This document shows, in pieces, positions 59,801 through 64,000 of a stretch of DNA of 64,000 nucleotides. Source of the DNA: Monilinia fructicola (lineage: Eukaryota > Ascomycota > Leotiomycetes > Helotiales > Sclerotiniaceae); contig VICG01000010.1 of the NCBI GenBank assembly GCA_008692225.1, positions 434,001-498,000 of the forward strand, in the 5' to 3' direction. The position numbers and the translations under genes are program-made. Under the pieces are notes generated by a model. The model did no database searches, had not been told where the DNA came from, and was given only the letters and a program-made list of their open reading frames with translations. Numbering within the stretch: the stretch's first letter is position 1; the number at the start of each line of letters is the position of its first letter.

Positions 59801-60899
59801 AAGTATGCGCAGCGACAAATACCGAGTCCCCACTTTCCAGATGATAGACTGCTTCCTTTTGGAAGGTATCCAACTCGAATGGCCAGTCTCTCGCCATATC
59901 AGGAACCAATTCTCGGAAGTTTGGAATATCTCTCTGGACATCAACCATATGTGCCCATTCTCTTCCTCCTCTCCTCGTGGTTGAGGCTGCAAGGACACCA
60001 TGGGGCTCCAGCGCGGGAAACTCAACGGGAAGCATAGAATCAATATCATCCTCTTCTTCATCATCGGAGCTTTCCGCAGGAGCCTCATCCTTCGCGGCAC
60101 CACCTGTTTCATTTGCAGATACTCCCTCGGCGGGTTCCTCATCCAAGACGTTCTTCACATCCTCTGCCTCTTTCTCGTCGATATTCCCCTTCTTCTCAAA
60201 GCTCAAACCCCTGGTAAATCCTGGTGGTACACTGAGCAGCCCATCGTCCCCCCCAAAGTTTATGATTCTTTCCAATCCCTTCTTCACTGGTACTGCGTTA
60301 TCAACTCTATCAATTTGTTCTTCCAGAGCAGCCGCAGCTTCCACAGCATCCAGTCCACCGGGCGCAAAAGGAAAGAAACCTGCTGCACCTCTAACAAAAT
60401 CCGCCCTATTTGCTGGTTTCCTCAAGAAAGATGTAGAGTTCTTGGCAGTCGCACTATTCGCCGGTACCGTAACTTCTTTATAACCTGTAACTCGGCCTTC
60501 CAAGCCCTCTCGTGTGAACCTTGTGATTGTACGTGTTTGAGTTGGGGCGATCTGGAAAAGGTCTGTATAATTTGGTGCCGATTCCCAGCGTCTAAATAAG
60601 AATAGATATCAGTAATCTTATACTATATAGATGAAATAATCAATTTGATTTAGGACATCCAGATGGTACAAAAAGTAAACGTACTGTTGAAGCTTATTGA
60701 GCCATTCTGTAGAAAATGTGGTTGATGGCGTCAGGTACTTCTGTTCCAGCTCTCGTTCGAGCTCTTCGCGGGCTTGCTTAATCCGCTTGGGTGGACGTTG
60801 CTCATCAAGAATGCTGTCAATCCAGTCATCGTCAAGTGTCTCTAAACTCTGTGATTTGATATGGAGATTCTCCAAAGCTGATGCCAGGCTTTCTGCCAT
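56896..60899 (-). CDS. ski2: SKI2 DExH RNA helicase of the Ski complex
   Basis: Exons 60899..60685, 60591..57639 and 57579..56896, with 93-bp and 59-bp GT-AG introns. Phases close for about 1283 residues, near the yeast length. An acidic N-terminal region precedes the core. The core has motif I AHTSAGKT (about residue 336), DEVH box FDEVHYVND (about 426), LLSATVPN, RPVPLEHYLW, and motif VI QMAGRAGRRGLD (about 752). It is followed by the arch and C-terminal helical domains of Ski2/Mtr4 proteins. The PVPLEHYLW box and DEVH are typical of Ski2 rather than Mtr4. The Ski complex feeds mRNA to the cytoplasmic exosome for 3'-5' decay and clears stalled ribosomes. A Gly/Arg-rich RGG insert (about 536-592) sits between the two RecA domains. 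The start at 60899 (MAESLASALENLH) is preferred over an upstream ATG at 60944. No frame breaks. Confidence 0.94.
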
Positions 60900-61448
60900 G
60901 GCTGAATGAAAAACTTCCTTCAAAAACTTGTGGAAGATGTTCAATGTTGTGTGTGTAGCTGCCAGCTGCAGGTACCTACCTAGGTAGATACCGGCCGGAC
61001 AAAAGTTTGGTGGGGTTGGAAAGTGCCCACGACCTCAACCACCAACCCCTCATGGAAATTGATTGTTGATTGTCTGTATTTCACTTGAACATTTGAACAT
61101 TTGAACATTCAAACCTCTGCCTCAAAACCCAATCTTAAGAATCCCAAAACACCGTTGATTATTTGTAGAACTCTCCATGGATATTGATTCAACATTTGAG
61201 TGGATTTATTTGTCTGTCATGATTCCCGCGTTGTAACTATTGCTTCAATCCAATACTCGAGTAATATGTCAAAATGTCTCTTCCAACCAATCAAGCAGCA
61301 AATAGGTATAATCATAAAATATGAATTCACAGAGCCGTAGAAGTTTCATTCAAAAGTAAACCACTCTGAAAGAAAGTGGTATCATTATACTAATCCAAAC
61401 GCCTCATAATGCTGCCATAATCCAACCTAACACCAGTCAAAATTTCAT
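60900..61448. other. Intergenic, csm3 3' end to ski2 promoter
   Basis: 549 bp. Contains a TACCTACCTAGGTAGAT palindrome at about 60973-60988, close to the ski2 start, and a short ACATTTGA repeat at about 61088-61108. No gene. Confidence 0.5.
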
Positions 61449-62593
61449 TTACCACCCCCCATCCATATCCATGTTCATATCCATATCAGCCAAAGCCTCC
61501 AGATCATCCATATTATCAACTTCAGCTTGTATGGGATTTTCTATGTTTTGTTTGGTAGCTTGGTTGCGTCCGTTCATATCGTTCTCTGCTGCTAGCAATG
61601 CTTCGAAATCATCATCCAGCATTTCATCATCATTACCTTCTTGCTCCGCCTCTGCCAATAATGCATCAAGGTCGTCGTCAGGCGGTCCATCATCTCCTGC
61701 TGTGGCAACCTTCGGAGGGCCAAATAGACTATTGTTACCACCACCAAATACTGAAGTTGATGTTGCAGTTGAGTTTTGTCGCACGACCTTGGGGGTCGCA
61801 TCATACATATCATCAAAATCCGGATCTCTATTTTGAACCGGTGTTTTCGGTCGTTCACTTGCTCTGTTTTCAAGAATTGGAGCTACCCTTGATACAGTCT
61901 TCTCTCGTCCGTTATCATCTCGTGCAGGAAGTTCTGGTTCATCAAATAGAGATTCTTCATGCACCGATGCTTTAGGTTTCCCCTCGTTAATCCAGTCTAT
62001 TCTTGCAGATTGTATCATCTTCTTGTGACCTAGCTTTTCTACCATGGCCAATGCGTCGAGAAATTTGGCTTTGGGAAAGAGGTCATCAAGCCAAAGTTGA
62101 TAAAATGCAAGGAGTCTGGCTGCATCTGAATACTATGGTTCTGTGAGTATAAACCTCCATTCATGAGACCTTTTCTCTATATACCTCATGGCCTTTACCC
62201 TTAAACTTCAAATGATTTGCGGCCTTTTTGCGCAACTTCGGTATTCCTGCAGCCGAAAGAAGTCTTATATTCACGTTAGTATCTCCAGGTCCAACTACTA
62301 GACAACTGTTGAACATACTTGTGCTCATCAAGTTTCACTCGCGGAACTCGAGGCTTTTTGGTGACCTCAATCTCCTCGTCAATGCCCAGCCCTGCACCAT
62401 TTTTTGCATTGCCTGCTGAGTCTTTGGCCTTTTCCTTTTCCTTAGTTCCGGGAACCACGTAGTTTTCGCTGAAAGGATCATTCATTTGCATATCTCCAGC
62501 ATCGTAATCGAAAAGATCGTCTAGATCATCGAATTCAGTCCCACCAGCATTTGGCGTTTCGGTGGGAAGCGGCGTTGTTGGCGGAGAATCCAT
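61449..62593 (-). CDS. csm3: Csm3/Swi3 (TIPIN) replication fork protection subunit
   Basis: Exons 62593..62319, 62263..62185 and 62132..61449, with 55-bp and 52-bp GT-AG introns. Phases close for about 345 residues. An acidic N-terminus (EFDDLDDLFDYD) leads to the Swi3 domain: KLLSAAGIPKLRKKA, the second exon KFKGKGHE, then YSDAARLLAFYQLWLDDLFP and HKKMIQSARIDWINE. The C-terminus is a long acidic Asp/Glu/Met-rich tail (DMNMDMDGGW). With Tof1/Swi1 it stabilises paused replication forks and supports the S-phase checkpoint. The true ATG is 62593 (MDSPPTTPLP); the frame stays open a few codons upstream without an ATG. It diverges from the complex I gene, 284 bp away. No frame breaks. Confidence 0.92.
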
Positions 62594-62877
62594 TTTTGAC
62601 ACAGGTAGAAGACCGGTTGAAAATTAGGTTGTGGTTTTTTTGAAGTCCAAATATGGCTGAAATATGCATGGAAATTCAAAAACTGTTGTGTAAGACGCGT
62701 CTTCGATGAGGGAAGACGCGACAAAGTCATAAGGCAAAAATCAATTTAAGTCAGGCAGGAATGTTCTAAATGGTCCGTGCGTTAAGCCCGAATTAGCATT
62801 TCCATATTGAACCTCATCAAGAAATTGACCTCACCAGTGCGCTGAACCCCAATTGTAAGCAATTGGCACAATCTAAA
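62594..62877. promoter_or_regulatory. Divergent promoter csm3 / complex I subunit
   Basis: A 284-bp spacer between divergent start codons; both promoters must lie here. A near-inverted AGACGCG pair occurs at about 62694-62718 (AAGACGCGTCTTCG and GAAGACGCG). ACGCGT is the core of an MCB (MBF/DSC1) site, fitting a replication gene such as csm3. The link is an inference. Confidence 0.5.
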
Positions 62878-63671
62878 ATGTCGAACACCGAGCAGAGGCC
62901 ATTTGTGCCTTCAAAGAAAATCAACACCGAGTATCCTGTAAGCCCTCATTCCTCCGTTGCTTGTATATTGCGCAAGAAACCTACCAGCTAACAGCTCCTC
63001 AGCTCATCGACAGTGACCCGTACGTCCCTACACCCCGCCAAAAGACACTGAATAGAGGGGGGGAATACTGATATGCTTCATACAGACATATAAGACGAGT
63101 ACTCGGCTATGCACGACCATCGGACTATGTGGTCGGGGCAGCGACAGCTACAGCAGGACCGGGGTTGATGTTATTGTGGGAACGAATTTCACCTTCACTC
63201 GTTGGAAAGGGTGGATTTGCTCCAATTATGCGATTGTCTGGGGTTATTGGTGCAGGAGCTGGATTCTTCATGTTTTACCAACGTTCTATACGTATGTCTT
63301 AGGATTGATCTTCTAACCCCGCTCCATTCCCCGCCTAACCAGAAATTTGGAGTCTTTTCTGGCGTGTGCTGATTATCATTACAGTGCGCTTCTACGGTTT
63401 CACAGAGAACAAGCGTGAACAAGAAATGGATATGAGAGAAATGGTTAGTAAGGTTAAGAAGGGAGAGTCTTTATATGGTGAAAGCTCCACTACACCATAT
63501 ATCCAGGGAGTCGCATCGAGAAACTCCAGATATGCAGGAGTTTGGATGCATGTGATCCCTTGGTTCAATCTAGTAAACCATAATCAACACGGAGTGGATA
63601 CGGCCAAGTATTACCAGCAGGCCGAGAGAGAGTTGGAAGCTGAGAGAACAGGAAAAAACTTGACAAACTAG
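62878..63671 (+). CDS. NADH:ubiquinone oxidoreductase (complex I) 21-kDa-type accessory subunit
   Basis: Four exons: 62878..62937, 63003..63019 (only 17 nt), 63086..63291 and 63385..63671. The GT-AG introns are 65, 66 and 93 bp. Phases close for about 189 residues, matching the fungal 20.9/21-kDa subunit. Conserved blocks are YPLIDSDPHIRRVLGYARP, the membrane-like stretch around AGPGLMLLWERISPS, GGFAPIMRLSGVIGAGAG with FFMFYQRSI, RFYGFTENKRE, and the C-terminal block WFNLVNHNQHGVDTAKYYQQ. This accessory subunit belongs to the membrane arm of mitochondrial complex I. No classical cleavable presequence is seen. No frame breaks. The microexon would be easily missed by gene callers. Confidence 0.93.
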
Positions 63672-64000
63672 AAGTATGATGAGCGATGAAGAGTGGAAGG
63701 GGACCGAGGGAAATTGCGTGGTGAAAGCAATCGAAGAATCAATTGTAAATAGGGAAACTGGAATCATGCGCGTGACTTTTTGTTTACAAGCCGAATTGTA
63801 GAGTTGTAAATTGTGAATCATGGTGCTTTCAATATGTCAACATATCTGTAAAGCATACAAATTTTCATATATTGCCATCTATTGCCATCATATCTGGGGT
63901 ATCTCTTGGTTGTCTATAAAATCCAAAGCATACGCCGTCTACTTCCGATTTTTGAAGCCACATTTCAGACCACAATATTCCAAATTCAACCGGACTCTTC
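63672..64000. other. 3' flank of the complex I gene
   Basis: 329 bp to the window edge. No further gene is recognisable. Confidence 0.5.

Overview
The window is nuclear DNA of a filamentous ascomycete. The evidence is short GT-AG introns (about 45-115 bp, one of about 360 bp), fungal-type genes (Zn2Cys6 regulator, hacA with an Ire1-type intron, MLP1-type nucleoporin, SKI2, SQT1, CSM3), and long spacers full of microsatellites and short palindromes. Protein similarity recalled from memory points to Leotiomycetes/Helotiales (Botrytis-Sclerotinia-like); this placement is an inference. I see no transposon, rRNA, tRNA or CRISPR array.

Layout. 0-11 kb is compact: mlp1 (-), tfa2/TFIIE-beta (+), cyp8/PPIL2 (-), and an orphan ORF (-). 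11.8-15.8 kb is gene-poor and rich in simple repeats. 15.8-17.3 kb is hacA (-). 17.3-26.8 kb is a gene desert holding most of the palindromic motifs and heptamer satellites. 26.8-30.2 kb has coding-like fragments of two genes I do not recognise, one on each strand. 32.5-35.1 kb is a Zn2Cys6 regulator (-), divergent from a dienelactone-hydrolase/SnoaL-like fusion (+) at 36.4-37.9 kb. 38.0-38.9 kb has coding-like minus-strand fragments, and 39.6 kb a possible small secreted protein. 41.4-43.0 kb is sqt1 (-). 43.7-45.9 kb is a 4CL-like acyl-CoA synthetase (-) with a candidate peroxisomal signal. 46-50 kb is mostly empty, with a tandem duplication. 50.0-53.1 kb is an AlkB-like 2OG-Fe(II) dioxygenase gene with cysteine-rich modules (+). 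53.1-56.9 kb is microsatellites. 56.9-62.6 kb is SKI2 (-) then CSM3 (-), and 62.9-63.7 kb is a complex I accessory subunit (+).

Themes. The recognisable genes are mostly core housekeeping (nuclear pore, transcription initiation, splicing-associated isomerase, ribosome assembly, RNA decay, replication-fork protection, respiration), with hacA as the stress switch. They do not form one pathway. The TF/hydrolase divergent pair and the acyl-CoA synthetase are the more metabolic loci.

Caution. Five genes (hacA, cyp8, sqt1, the acyl-CoA synthetase, the AlkB-like gene) are readable only after allowing 19 small insertions or deletions, mostly in homopolymers. Once these are allowed, every exon phase closes exactly. 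The other seven recognised genes (about 16 kb of coding sequence) have none. I regard most of these breaks as probable sequence or assembly errors rather than decay, and I flag each position.
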